DNA of 64,000 bases from Nipponacmea schrenckii (taxonomy: Eukaryota > Mollusca > Gastropoda > Lottiidae): positions 1,798,001 through 1,862,000 of the forward strand of contig JAUJPP010000006.1 of NCBI GenBank assembly GCA_030562195.1. Direction: 5' to 3'. Below, one piece after another: positions 52,851-64,000 of this stretch (the first letter of the stretch is position 1; each line of letters starts with the position of its first letter). The position numbers and the translations under genes are program-made. The notes under the pieces are model-generated. The model was not told the DNA's origin, searched no databases, and saw nothing but the letters and a program-made list of their open reading frames with translations.

Positions 52851-53404
52851 TTACAGTATTAGTGATATACAAAAATCTAACTGACTCAAATTCATCTCAT
52901 GTTGATGACATATGTTTCAGACACACATACCTCATCAGGACAAATAGTTTGATGGATTAACTCCAGACAATAGGGGTTAATAGTTACCCTCACGAGAAGA
53001 CGTGTGACATCATCAAATATAGATATAGAAAGTTGTGTAGTAAGTTAAGACTCTCAGGAGAGTAATTTTACAGGTTTCTTTATCAGAACAACAGACATAA
53101 GTTATTATAGATTCAGTTACCAGAACTTTAGTTAGCCATTATTCACTGGTTATAAAATTACATAAATAAATGTTTATTCATTTAGCTAATTTCTTGTTTT
53201 TATAGTTTGTTTGGATCTTGGTTAATTTATTCTATTCAGTTATTATGTTTGAGACAGGCTTTCAGGATAAATCAATCATGAAATAGAGTTTTTAATTAGT
53301 AAACATAGTTTAATTACACAGTTAAATAAATTGTTTATCTAATTTCTTTACAGGGACTTAAATGGAGTTTATAAATAATAAAACATCTATCTTCAGTCGC
53401 CGAG
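52851..53404. other. Unassigned; one hairpin-repeat copy
   Basis: About 52890-52945 reads on the minus strand CCTGATGAGGTATGTGTG then TCTGAAACATATG, another CTGATGA...GAAAC piece. No gene. Confidence 0.4.
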
Positions 53405-54335
53405 ACATGTGTTTGTCTCTGAGTTAACCAGTGTTTGTCTCAAATTTAACCTGTGTACCCGTGTTTTTGTTGAGTTAACCTGTGTTTGTCTCTGAGTTAA
53501 CCAGTGTTTGTCTCTAAGTTAACCTGTTGTTTAAACCTGTGTTTGTCTGAGTTAACCTGTGTTTGTCTCTGGGTTAACCTGTGTTTGTCTCTAAGTTAAC
53601 CTGTGTTTGTCTCCAAGTTAACTACTGTTTGTCTTCGGGTTAACTCGTGTTTGTCTCTAAGTTAACCAGTGTTTGTCTCCAAGTTAACCAGTGTTTGTCT
53701 CCAAGTTAACCTGTGTTTGTCTCTGGGTTAACCTGTGTTTGTCTCTGGGTTAACTCGTGTTTGTCTCTAAGTTAACCAGTGTTTGTCTCCAAGTTAACCA
53801 GTGTTTGTCTCCAAGTTAACCAGTGTTTGTCTCCAAGTTAACCTGTATTTGTCTCCAAGTTAACCTGTATTTGTCTCCAAGTTAACCTGTATTTGTCTCC
53901 AAGTTAACCTGTATTTGTCTCCAAGTTAACCTGTATTTGTCTCCAAGTTAACCTGCATTTGTCTTCAAGTTAACCTGTATTTGTCTCCAAGTTAACCTGT
54001 ATTTGTCTCCAAGTTAACTCTTGTTTGTCTCCAAGTTAACCTGCATTTGTCTCCAAGTTAACCTGTATTTGTCTCCAAGTTAACCTGTATTTGTCTTCAA
54101 GTTAACCGTGTTTGTCTCCAAGTTAAGAGTTAACTCCTGTTTGTCTCCAGGTTCACCAGTGTTTGTTACCCAGTTAACTCGTGTTTGTCTCCCAGTTAAC
54201 TTGTGTTTGTCTCCCAGTTAACTCGTGTTTGTCTCCAAGTTAACTTGTATTAACCTGTGTTTATATACAAGTGAATTTGTGTTGTCTCCCAGTTAACTCG
54301 TGTTTGTCTACAAGTGAATTTGTGTTTGTCTCTAT
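53405..54335. repeat. 22-bp tandem array, about 40 copies
   Basis: The unit is GTTTGTCTCCAAGTTAACCT plus GT. GTTAAC (a palindrome) recurs in nearly every copy. Sub-families differ at CTGTATTTG, CAGTGTTTG and CTCGTGTTTG and are clustered, as expected from local block duplication. Confidence 0.94.
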
Positions 54336-55176
54336 AATTGATGGCAAACCTGTCCCTTTAATAGCTAGGCTCACTTAAATTACTACCACTTCACTTCACA
54401 CTTTCAACAATTCTATAATTCTTTAATAAATAATGATGAACACCAAGCTGTAACCAATAAATTTATAGCTGTAGGCCCTATTGAATATACTACCAGGCCT
54501 GTGGCATCAGAGGGACAAGAGGGGCAATTGATTACCCATTGAAAAATTTCAACAATGTATAAATTAATTACTGCTATTTACCACCATACTCCATTGACCC
54601 TCTAGAATATAGGATAATTTACTAGTCCCTCCAAACACAATCCAGTCAACTGGCTAATATGAAACGTTACTCTAAATTTAGTTAAAAATTTTAATAGTAA
54701 TAGCTAATATAAGTATAATACTTACTGTAACTTGACACTTTGTAGTTACTCGACAACTTGACATCAAATATAACTGTCTTTGTAATGGAGTAGAACCATT
54801 TGCTCCCTTCTTATACCATGTATGGTTGTCATTAATACCATAAAAGGCCTGAATACTATAAACAACGTTTACATCGCAGTCATAATAATGTGGGTTATTA
54901 TTAGATATTTATTAATTCATAGTACTATTTTGTTATTACTAGTCTCGATTAACCAATAAATAGTTTTAGCGCGGCAGTTATAATACTTGAAAATCGTGTC
55001 TATGTTATTGAAATTTTGACTTTAAATTAAACTTTAGATCGATTTCAAGATATTTTTATGTATCGACTTTCAGAATTGTATAGAAGAAGTTTGGAAGGAG
55101 TAGAAGTGCTGTGTTTATTTAGATTGAGAAGAATAAGCTTAAAAGATAGAAAGAAAAGATGCCAATATTAACTTCC
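54336..55176. other. Intergenic upstream of GMP synthase
   Basis: No gene recognised. The untranslated first exon of the minus-strand phosphatase could lie here or further left, but no site can be fixed. Confidence 0.35.
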
Positions 55177-55211
55177 GCCGCACGAAGTCCACACAAAATA
55201 AAACCGGAAGT
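55177..55211 (+). promoter_or_regulatory. 18-base promoter-proximal element plus ETS-like site of GMP synthase
   Basis: GCCGCACGAAGTCCACAC at 55177-55194, then CCGGAAGT at 55204-55211. The 18-mer is identical to the one upstream of the transporter at 13625. A short upstream ATG (55302, ATG CAG ATA TGA) overlaps the real start. The CATGCAG before the start also resembles a splice acceptor, so an untranslated first exon is possible. Confidence 0.45.
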
Positions 55212-55309
55212 AAATGAATTGGTTTTCCTGTTGTTGAAAATTACCGCTACAAAACACGTGTTTTTGTGTCCCTTTTACCTTAATAACCCCATTCCCTTGA
55301 CATGCAGAT

Positions 55310-57367
55310 ATGAATGGGTCAGGAAAAACGCAAGCTAATGGTAACGAAATCTCGAAGAGTACGGAAAAAGTGTGTATTCTCGACGCAGGAGCTCAGTATG
55401 GAAAAGTTATTGACCGTCGAGTGAGAGAGCTGAAAGTCGAATCCGAGATTTTGCCCTTGGATACACCAGCCTTTGAAATAAAGGACAGTGGTTATAAAGC
55501 CATCATAATTTCTGGAGGTCCGACTTCAGTCAATGATGAAAATGCTCCTCGATATGATCCTGAAATATTCAACCAGGGGATCCCAGTTTTTGGAATTTGT
55601 TTTGGCTTTCATGTGCTGAACAAACGATTTGGTGGCACAGTCGCCAAGAAGGAGGTACGAGAAGATGGCCAGTTTGATATCACAGTGAATCCGAAATGTC
55701 AGTTGTTTCGAGGACTTGAAAAAACACAGACTGTTCTTCTGACACACGGTGACAGTCTTGACAAGCTGGCAGACGGATTCGAAGTTATTGCAGAATCTGG
55801 AAACCTCATTGCTGGTATTGCTAATGAAAAAAAGAAGCTTTATGGGGTGCAGTTTCATCCAGAAGTTGATCTCTCGGAGAATGGCATCAAAATGATTTCT
55901 CATTTCTTATTCGATATAGCAGGTTGTCATGGAAACTACACTATGAAATCGCGAGAGGAGGCGTGTATTGAGTATATTAAGAAGGTAGTTGGAGATCATC
56001 AGGTGTTGATGTTACTGAGTGGTGGTGTGGACTCCACGGTCTGCGCTGCCTTGCTCCACAAAGCTTTAAAGAAGGATCAGGTTATTGCTGTTCATATCGA
56101 TAACGGATTCATGAGAAAAAATGAGAGCCGTCAAGTCGAGGAATCGTTGTCAAGTATCGGACTGAAAGTGAAAGTAGTTCGTGCTGCCCATACTTTTTAC
56201 ACTGCTACAACTACCATCCCAGTTGACAACCAAAATAACGCCATAAAACGAAGGACTAGTACTTTAAATACGACCTTTGACCCAGAGGAAAAACGGAAAA
56301 TTATTGGTGACACTTTTATGACTGTCGCAAATGACGTGATTTTGGAAATGAACCTAAAACCGGAAGATGTGTACCTCGGACAGGGAACATTACGTCCAGA
56401 TCTGATTGAAAGTGCCTCCAGTCTGGTCAGCGGAAAAGCTGATGCTATCAAGACCCATCATAACGATACTGATATCGTTAGAGAGTTAAGGAAAAAAGGT
56501 AGAGTTGTTGAACCACTCAAAGATTTCCATAAAGATGAGGTACGAGCCATTGGACACGATTTGGGATTACCGTCAACGTTAGTACAGAGGCATCCCTTCC
56601 CCGGCCCGGGGCTGGCAATTCGAGTTCTGTGTGCTGATGAACCTTATGTAGGTAAAGATTTTACCGAAACCAATCTACTACTAAAAGTAATCGTGGACTA
56701 TGCTAGTGCTTCTAAAACGTCTCAGGCCTGGCTGGACTTGATCAATAGGGTTATTTCGTCGTCAGAACAAGACGTTCTGACCAAAATTACTGCTAATAAT
56801 ACAATATGTGCCACATTGTTGCCTATAAAGACTGTTGGTGTTCAGGGCGATGGTCGAACATACAGTTACGTTGCAGCATTGTCGTCCGACCAGGACCCAG
56901 TCTGGTCAGATTTAATAAACATCGCAAAGTTAATCCCTAAAATCTGTCACGGAATAAACCGAATTGTGTATGCATTTGGAGAGAGTGTGAAACATCCAGT
57001 AAATTGTATAACGCCTACCTGTCTCACCGAAGGCGTGCTCAGTACCCTCCGACAAGCTGATTTTCTAGCAACCAAGACTTTACATGATGCTAAATATATG
57101 TCGAATATCAGCCAAATGCCTATCGTTCTAATACCAGTTCATTTCGATCGTCCACCCTTGTCTCACTCTCCTTCTTGTCAACGTTCGATTGTCATTCGTA
57201 CCTTTATAACCAACGATTTCATGACAGGAATTCCGGCCACTCCTGGTAAACAACTTCCAAAAGAGGTGATCAATAGAATGGTGAAAGAGATTGAAACGAT
57301 TCCAGGTATTTCTCGGGTCTTGTACGATCTGACGGCCAAGCCGCCTGGTACTACTGAATGGGAATAG
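55310..57367 (+). CDS. GMPS: GMP synthase (glutamine-hydrolysing), single exon
   Basis: 685 residues against about 693 in human. It makes GMP from XMP, ATP and glutamine, the last step of de novo guanine nucleotide synthesis, in the cytosol. The N-terminal class I glutamine amidotransferase has [19 protein letters not shown] (23-41), nucleophile Cys97 in GICFG, and His183/Glu185 in QFHPE. The ATP pyrophosphatase domain starts with the P-loop SGGVDS (237-242) and has [26 protein letters not shown] and [12 protein letters not shown]. The long C-terminal dimerisation region, with the insertion typical of animal enzymes, ends in KPPGTTEWE. Odd point: the usual GICYGMQ around the nucleophile is GICFGFH here, with Gln replaced by His. 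The catalytic triad is intact, so activity is expected. No introns occur in the coding part. Confidence 0.97.
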   Translation: MNGSGKTQANGNEISKSTEKVCILDAGAQYGKVIDRRVRELKVESEILPLDTPAFEIKDSGYKAIIISGGPTSVNDENAPRYDPEIFNQGIPVFGICFGFHVLNKRFGGTVAKKEVREDGQFDITVNPKCQLFRGLEKTQTVLLTHGDSLDKLADGFEVIAESGNLIAGIANEKKKLYGVQFHPEVDLSENGIKMISHFLFDIAGCHGNYTMKSREEACIEYIKKVVGDHQVLMLLSGGVDSTVCAALLHKALKKDQVIAVHIDNGFMRKNESRQVEESLSSIGLKVKVVRAAHTFYTATTTIPVDNQNNAIKRRTSTLNTTFDPEEKRKIIGDTFMTVANDVILEMNLKPEDVYLGQGTLRPDLIESASSLVSGKADAIKTHHNDTDIVRELRKKGRVVEPLKDFHKDEVRAIGHDLGLPSTLVQRHPFPGPGLAIRVLCADEPYVGKDFTETNLLLKVIVDYASASKTSQAWLDLINRVISSSEQDVLTKITANNTICATLLPIKTVGVQGDGRTYSYVAALSSDQDPVWSDLINIAKLIPKICHGINRIVYAFGESVKHPVNCITPTCLTEGVLSTLRQADFLATKTLHDAKYMSNISQMPIVLIPVHFDRPPLSHSPSCQRSIVIRTFITNDFMTGIPATPGKQLPKEVINRMVKEIETIPGISRVLYDLTAKPPGTTEWE

Positions 57368-57956
57368 TTTTACATAATTGACTAGAATTTGAGTTATAAG
57401 GACTGCTATGGCAGCTGGTTTTAAACATAGAGGTGACTTTCTAATACCGAACTTAATGTAAACTATTTGATTCATATCATCTCCTGCTGCTGTCCAGCGT
57501 GTGTTTTAGATGCAGTATTAGTCTTATTCTATTAAGACAGCTTGTTTTGGAAATTTGGGTGTAAAATTTCTAAAGTTACGAGGAAAGTAAACTGGTGTTT
57601 ATAGTCCCAAGCTTGATGTGATTATTAATATAGTTATAATGAGTGATGTGATTTTAAAGTTGTGGAATATAAAATGGAATTCAGTCTAGAAAATTGTCTC
57701 CCCTTACATAACACAGGACATTATGTTACTAGTTAATATAATAAACGGAGTCTGAACTATTAACCAAGCTTATATTACTCCTCTCAAGATGGCATAATGT
57801 GTATAATGAACATTATATTACTGAGTTGTATATTAACTGTGAATAATTCGTTACTAGAACTATATTGGACGATTATGCTAATTCGCATTTAAAATTGCAT
57901 TAACCAATGAGAAACTCAAGTTGTTAGTGTAAGAACAGTATGTTAGTTTCAATAAA
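57368..57956 (+). terminator. GMP synthase 3' UTR with poly(A) signals
   Basis: AATAAA hexamers lie at 57740-57745 and 57951-57956, about 375 and 585 bases after the stop. Which is used cannot be told. Confidence 0.45.
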
Positions 57957-58734
57957 TTTGGTAACAAATATTATTTGAACCGGTGACAGATTAACCAAAA
58001 GGGTAACCAAAATGAATGGCAGATTGACAAAATTGGTACCGTAACGCATTTAAAAATAAAATGTATTGTATGATAATGTTATTGAATTATTATATATAAC
58101 AATCATTCTAATACTAAAATATATATACCTAAAACTACTAAAATACTTTAAATTATTTCATAAAAATTGAATCGACTCTTGTATGGTTGTTGAGCATCAT
58201 GGCATGAGATAGACACTTCTGTTAAAATATGAACATTGGTTTAGACCTGGTTACTTGGCATGCCATTGCCAGTCAATCTCCTTTACTGTATACTGTCTTC
58301 ATTAGACGTTTGGAGTAGGGCCTAAAATTTCATTTCTATTATAAACAGTTCATCTTCATTAGCCCATTAGGTACAGAATAGTTGCACGTAAAACTCGATT
58401 TATTTCAGTTTTAAACACAGGTGAAGCAGGTGGAAATATCAATTGCCACATGTTTCTCCTTCAAAATTCCAGATTTATTATCTGATAAATGTAAGCATGT
58501 TACAAGTCTGTATCAGTGAGTTTAACCTAAAAACTACAGACCTGTTGTCTGTGGAATTGTCAGACATACCCAATAAAGATATAACAGAAGGGACACAACT
58601 ACTGTTTTATAAAGTTGTAAATATTGTTGATACATTTTATATATTTTGGCCAGGTGAAGATATTTTATTCTAGATCAACAATTGACTGACATTGATAAGG
58701 TTTTATGATGTATGGTCAGTAACCAGTGCTAGTA
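57957..58734. other. Intergenic; dispersed-repeat end and an unrecognised ORF
   Basis: About 58315-58420 is the SINE-like repeat end (TTCATTAGCCCATTAGGTAC, GCACGTAAAACTCGATTT). An open frame at 58443-58673 has protein-like composition and a good donor-like CAG|GTGAAG at 58653, but I recognise no family. Confidence 0.4.
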
Positions 58735-58955
58735 ACATGTGCCAATAGTAACCTGCGCTACAGTTACCTGTACTAGAGAGCTGTGCTAAGAGTAACCTGT
58801 TCTAGTAACATGTACTAGTAACCTGTGCTAGAATCCTGTGCTACTAATCTCCTGTGCTAGTAGTAACCTGTGCTAGTAACCTGAGCTAGGAATAACCTGT
58901 GCTAGGAGTTACATGTGCTAGGAGTAACCGGTTCTAGTAACATGTGCTAGTAAGA
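58735..58955. repeat. Degenerate short repeat of GTGCTAGTAGTAACCT
   Basis: Roughly 12-14 imperfect units of 14-18 bases built from GTAACCTGTGCTAG. Confidence 0.8.
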
Positions 58956-60219
58956 AGTTAGACAATATCTCTCAGTCAATCTCACAGCGTGAAACTCTGT
59001 TTAAGTAATAACATATTTCTGAGTGAAACTCTGTTTAAATAATAGGTTAAGTTTTTTTTATAAATAATGCTTAAAATTTGGTTAGAGTGATTGAAAGATT
59101 TCTATACCTGATTGAATTCCAAAACATTTTCTATTTTCTCTATATTTTATTTACTTCTAGCTGGGATCCCTGTAAACAAACTGATGTTTTGAAATGACCA
59201 CAGGTGTATGAGGATAGAATAGTTTATGATAAGTTCCTATCAGTATTATACATATCAACCGACAGACAAAATTCTCAAATACTTTCTGTCAGTTCAACAT
59301 TTTTCCAAGAGAAAACAATTTTAACGTTTATTAAGGAAATGAAACAAAATTTATATTTTTCATGGATGGTCATGCGGTGGAACTTATAGACGCTTATTAC
59401 AGACTATCCTGTCCATACGTACCTGTTGGATTGACCTGACCTGACCTGTTGAATTGCCCTGACTTGTGTTATCATGTATAAATTATAATATTTAATGAGG
59501 TATTAACTGTAATTAATAATTAACATGTAAATTAAATTGTTTTCTCTCACCTGGTTGAATAATTGGATTAACATGGATAATCTCAGATCTATGTGATAAA
59601 TCCCTACCCCTAGAGTCCTGAGGGCATGGGTCTGATATCTGATAAATAATCCAAATTTCTGTGCCGGGCCTTTCTGGATGGGAGGGGGAGGGGGGGGGGC
59701 AGGATCTCAAAGCCAGATATATTAAAGAAATGTTTAACTGGGAGGTAAAGTCATCAATACCTCCTTTATGGGAACATCTGTAGAAATGCTACTGTGAAGA
59801 TTTACTGGGAGGTAGTCCTACAATTCTTGCCCTACCCCTTAATCTTGACAATAGCAATGCATAGAATTTTTTGGGCCGGGGTCCTGTTCCACAAAAATCT
59901 AACAATAAAAATTTGTTATAATTGTAGAATTTAAATTAATACCATATTTATGATAAAATTGATCCTATGATTTGAGTGGGATTGGGTCTAGGTTTGTCAG
60001 TCTGTATGTAGAGGGTTTCTGTTTGAAATAAAATGTGATCAATTGTCCAAACAGAAGTAACCTCATTGTACACTGAAGGCCTTATGGTATTATATATCAT
60101 GTTCAGCCCAAGGAGGTGCTGAATAGTGAAACCTCGAAACGACAAATAGGCTACCTATTTTACTATCCATCTATAACTAATTATCCCATCTCCTATTTAA
60201 AATCTATTATTTATATTGA
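58956..60219. other. Intergenic; G-rich tract
   Basis: No gene. 59680-59699 is GGG-A-GGGGG-A-GGGGGGGGGG, a potential G-quadruplex in otherwise AT-rich DNA. Open frames at 59204-59389, 59513-59710 and 59948-60145 are unrecognised. Confidence 0.45.
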
Positions 60220-61080
60220 TATGTTTATAGTCCAATATTGATCTAGCTACAACTTCTATTTATTGATCATTGAAAACAGGCATAGTGGCTATTAATGACA
60301 GTGTCCAAAATTAATTTACAAGTCGAAGGCAATGTCTCTCTGGCTAGGCTATGTCTCTCTGGCTAGGCTATGTCTCTCTGGCTAGGCTATGTATCTAGTT
60401 CTATTATTTGTATAAGGTCACCCCAGGTATTGGGGTATATATATGTACTGTGTATTATTTATATAGTCCATTATTGATCAATATACATCTATTGATGTAA
60501 TTAAAAACATTTATGGCATAGTGGCTAACAATGTCCGTGTCCAAAGTTACTTTGCAAGTCTATGGCTTTGTCTCTCTGGCTAGGCTGTCTCTTTACCATG
60601 GCTATGTCTCTCTGGCTAGGCTGTCTCTTTACCTAGGCTATGTCTCTCTGGCTAGGCTATGTCTCTCTTGCTAAGCTGTCTCTTTACCATGGCTATGTCT
60701 GTCTGACTAGGCTATGTCTGTCTGGCTAGGCTGTCTCTTTACCATGGCTATGTCTCTCTGGCTAGGCTGTCTCTTTACCTAGGCTATGTCTCTCTGACTA
60801 GGCTATGTCTGTCTGACTAGGCTATGTCTGTCTGGCTAGGCTGTCTCTTTACCATGGCTATGTCTCTCTGGCTAGGCTGTCTCTTTACCTAGGCTATGTC
60901 TCTCTGGCTAGGCTGTCTCTTTACCTAGGCTATGTCTCTCTGGCTAGGCTATGTCTGTCTGACTAGGCTATATCTGTCTGGCTAGGCTATGTCTGTCTGA
61001 CTAGGCTATGTCTCTCTACCTAGGCTATGTCTCTATATAACTTGTGGGTATGGTATTTGTAAGGTCACCCTAGTTATTAT
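60220..61080. repeat. Duplicated module containing a 19-bp tandem array
   Basis: The array unit is CTATGTCTCTCTGGCTAGG. The first module (60220-60430) has about 4 units; the second (60460-61080) has about 25, with alternating CTGTCTCTTTACC variants. Shared flanks are GGCATAGTGGCTA and GTGTCCAAA on the left and TTTGTATAAGGTCACCCCAG-like sequence on the right. The module was duplicated and one array grew. Confidence 0.9.
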
Positions 61081-62244
61081 ACTGTGTTCCCTGAATGTTA
61101 TTAATAATTCACTGACAGAGTTATCTCCTCTTGTTAGATGAACATAATATACTAGATTATCCAGTCTCAATCTACAATATAGTCGTTTATTCTAGAGAAA
61201 GAGACTGGTTAACGTTGACTGTTGTGTTGATGTTTTGTATGAAATAGTTTGCTGGTATAAGACCTAAAAATATACCGAGCTGTCAGTCGAATACCAAATA
61301 GTAGGTCGATTTCTTACATTTTACTATTTCTATTTCATATTTTCTTATATAACTTTTCATATGGGTTTATCAAAATCGATTCTGTGTCAGTAGAAAGAAT
61401 ATTTTGACGTATTTCATGGTTTGTTTACATTTTTACGTTTTTGACAGCTCAGCTGATTTTGACAGTTCTTTGTTGACGAAGTAAAATTTGACCCCGTTTA
61501 TCAATGACCTTTATTTACGTTATAGAAACAATCTCGACCATTTCCTGGTCTATGTTATACCACAATCCGAATGGTTTTATGTTTATTATTGATAGAAAAT
61601 GTATTCAGAAGGCCATCATCATTAACATAATGTTTGTAGTGGATAAACTATAGCCTAGATACTAAAATAGATATAGATTAATGAAGTGATATAGGAGGCC
61701 TTGTAGTTTTTTATGGGTCTAATGGCTTAAAAGGAATGGCATGAAATGTAATTTGGAGAATCCAAAACAGCAACAGCATGCAGTGTGTGATGTTGTAAAT
61801 TTTCTTGAATTGTAACTTCATCCCAAAATTTTTCTATTCAATCTATCAAGGGATCTTACACAGCCTGTGTGACTCGGGGCCTCGGTTTATTGTCCTATTA
61901 GAAATCTTCACAACTTAGAAACTGGTTTCAATATTTTTACTAATTGTAACTATTTTTAGATGATCTATTCTAGTCCTTCAGATGGGACAATAAACCTTGA
62001 CCCAGTGTGCTATAGACTGAGCATGTTAAAGTTCCTTTGATAGTTGAAAATAGCAAATAGAGTTGGCTTAAGCTGTTGTCTTGACGAAATTTCTTTTTCA
62101 CCCTGTATCATGCTGCCCTTCTTCATTTGCTGTTAAGTTTCAGAAGAGTAGGACATAAAAACTTCATTCATTTTACTTTCATAAAACCCTAATCATTTCA
62201 AACCCTTTGTTTTTGTTTACAACCTTGGTCAGCGCCTTCTGGAG
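61081..62244. repeat. Unassigned sequence with SINE-like repeat fragments
   Basis: About 61845-61905 (CAAGGGATCTTACACAGCCT, GTGACTCGGGGCCTCGGTTT) and 61970-62175 (GTCCTTCAGATGGGACAATA, GAGTAGGACATAAAAACTTC). 61081-61840 shows nothing recognised. Confidence 0.5.
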
Positions 62245-62910
62245 AATACCATTCTCACATCACTATAAAACTATCACTATAAAACTATCACTATTCACAT
62301 TACTATAAACTATCACTATACTATTCTCACATCACTATAAAACTATCACTATCACTATTCTCACATCACTATAAAACTATCACTATCACTATCACTATTC
62401 TCACATCACTATAAAACTATCACTATCACTATTCTCACATCACTATAAAACTATCACTATCACTATCACTATTCTCACATTACTATAAAACTGAATCACG
62501 TAGTATTTGTCAGATCACTTAAACTGTCAGTATCACTTCACTATTCTCACACAGTAGTAAACAGCTTTATATATACACTATTTCACAGTATAAATTTAAT
62601 CTATAATCCTTACTATTTAACGTATAAAAGCTCTTTTATATATACACTATTCTACAGTCATGATAATTTAATGTTCTATAGTATCTATACTATTTACTGT
62701 ATATAAAACTGTTATATATACATAGTTACATCATATAAAACTATCACTATCACTATCACTATTCTCACATCACTATAAAACTATCACTATCACTATCACT
62801 ATTCTCACATCACTATAAAACTATCACTATCACTATCACTATTTTCACATCACTATAAAACTATCGCTATCACTATCACTATCACTATTCTCACATCACT
62901 ATAAAAACTG
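62245..62910. repeat. CTATCACTATCACT / CTCACATCACTATAAAA compound array, two blocks
   Basis: Blocks 62245-62515 and 62738-62910 share a unit of about 30-42 bases containing ATTCTCACATCACTATAAAA, with a variable number of TATCAC hexamers. Between them lies AT-rich sequence with loosely repeated TATATACACTATT. Confidence 0.9.
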
Positions 62911-62955
62911 GAACCTCGTGAAGAAAATTTTGTCAGGATTCACATTTTTAACTGT

Positions 62956-63450
62956 TAAGGGATCCTGTACTGTTTAAGCTGTAGTAAACAGGGCCTCTGT
63001 TTATTATTATAACAGTAGTTACAGGTAGTGAAGATTGTAATGTTCTATTGAGGGATCTTGTACTGTTTAAGCTGTAGTAAACAGGGCCTCTGTTTATTAT
63101 TATAACAGTAGTTACAGGTAGTGAAGATTGTAATGTTCTATTGAGGGATCTTGTACTGTTTAAGCTGTAGTATACAGGGCCTCTGTTTATTATTATAACA
63201 GTAGTTACAGGTAGTGAAGATTGTAATGTTCTATTGAGGGATCTTGTACTGTTTAAGCTGTAGTAAACAGGGCCTCTGTTTATTATTATAACAGTAGTTA
63301 CAGGTAGTGAAGATTGTAATGTTCTATTGAGGGATCTTGTACTGTTTAAGCTGTAGTAAACAGGGCCTCTGTTTATTATTATAACAGTAGTTACAGGTAG
63401 TGAAGATTGTAATGTTCTATTAAGGGATCTTGTTCTGTTTAAGCTGTAGT
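62956..63450. repeat. 93-bp tandem array, about 5 copies, from the SINE-like repeat tail
   Basis: The unit contains GGGATCTTGTACTGTTTAAG, CTGTAGTAAACAGGGCCTCT and GTTTATTATTATAACAG. This matches the dispersed repeat's order (GGGATCTT, CTGTAGCACA, GGGCCTCGGTTTATTGTCC). The minus-strand 168-codon frame across it is a result of the 93-base (31-codon) unit, not a gene. Confidence 0.92.
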
Positions 63451-64000
63451 ACACATATTATTATGATAATTGATTGTCCTAAACCTATACATGCTCATTT
63501 AAAAGTCAGATTAATTTGTTTAAAAAGGTTTATAATGGTAGACGCCTATATGTATTTATATAAATAGTAATTATTTACACTATTTCATGTAAATTTAATA
63601 TTCAGTTTAGTATTCTGTATTTGTATAACTAATTGGTACAGTATACTGTTGTTTATATTATTTACCTGTCAAACAACAGAAGAGATACAAGCTTTTAATA
63701 CACATGACACACTGTATAACAACATGTTTCAGAATCTATAAGTTCTAAATGACATTTAGAGGTGGATAGAAAGATCTCTATTATTGATATACTACGTTCT
63801 CTTTAATTTTTAGCAATGTTTAATTTACATGTGTTCTTTATATTGTATAACTTGATAAAGATTGCTGTATGTGAATTGAAACGTTGCTTAAATTAAAGAG
63901 AAGTAGTATATCTATAATAGTGGTCTTATTTATCTAAAGTTACTATATCTATTATTGTATAACTTGATAAAGATTCCTGTATGTGAATTGAAACGTTGGT
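63451..64000. other. AT-rich end of window; two GAAACGTTG repeats
   Basis: About 63846-63890 and 63951-64000 share TTGTATAACTTGATAAAGATT, CTGTATGTGAATTGAAACGT. A diverged relative lies at about 27660. No gene. Confidence 0.55.

Noticed and set aside
58443..59389. Possible two-exon gene joining ORFs at 58443-58673 and 59204-59389
   Set aside because: The good donor (58653) and acceptor (59203) join out of frame and reach a stop two codons later; no homology is recognised.
62948..63454. 168-codon minus-strand ORF with five 31-residue repeats
   Set aside because: It follows exactly from the 93-base unit of a satellite derived from a noncoding dispersed repeat.

Overview
This is an AT-rich eukaryotic nuclear window. 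It has spliced genes with GT-AG introns, no operons, and a very heavy load of tandem minisatellites and short inverted-repeat elements. The protein families (Arf GTPases, a Tret1/GLUT-type transporter, a VHR-like phosphatase, a eukaryotic-type GMP synthase) and the repeat style suggest an invertebrate, probably a lophotrochozoan such as a gastropod mollusc. That placement is inference; nothing in the window fixes the species.

Five protein-coding genes can be supported. From left to right they are: an Arf-family GTPase in four exons (9674-12561, +); an intronless sugar transporter of the major facilitator superfamily (13800-15191, +); a second Arf-family GTPase with the same three intron positions (22789-26277, +); a three-exon dual-specificity phosphatase of the DUSP3/VHR type (47960 down to 32399, -), whose two coding introns total about 15 kb; and an intronless GMP synthase (55310-57367, +). 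The two Arf genes are local duplicates separated by the transporter. They share a TGACGTCA site plus a TATATAAG box upstream. The transporter and GMP synthase, although 41 kb apart, share an identical 18-base element plus an ETS-like site just upstream. The genes do not form a pathway.

The first 9 kb hold no gene I can support. They contain a 20-bp array, a 145-bp duplication, two foldback elements flanked by TTAA, and a cluster of degenerate ACGTTTC repeats. Between and inside the genes lie more than twenty tandem arrays with units of about 19 to 109 bp. The largest are a 33-bp array in Arf1 intron 3, a 56-bp array at 17.6-19.0 kb, a 109-bp array filling Arf2 intron 2, a 54-bp array at 30.1-31.3 kb, a run of 67-, 29-, 34- and 64-bp arrays in DUSP intron 2, a 46-bp array of about 75 copies in DUSP intron 1, and a 22-bp array at 53.4-54.3 kb. 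The last 6 kb are repeats and unassigned sequence.

The most unusual theme is that several arrays are recognisably built from pieces of dispersed elements that also occur as single copies here. The 109-bp arrays are amplified arms of a 325-332 bp TTAA foldback element. The 93-bp array at 63 kb is an amplified tail of a SINE-like dispersed repeat. The 54-bp array at 30 kb matches the end of another dispersed element. The window therefore records repeated conversion of mobile elements into satellites, mostly inside introns.
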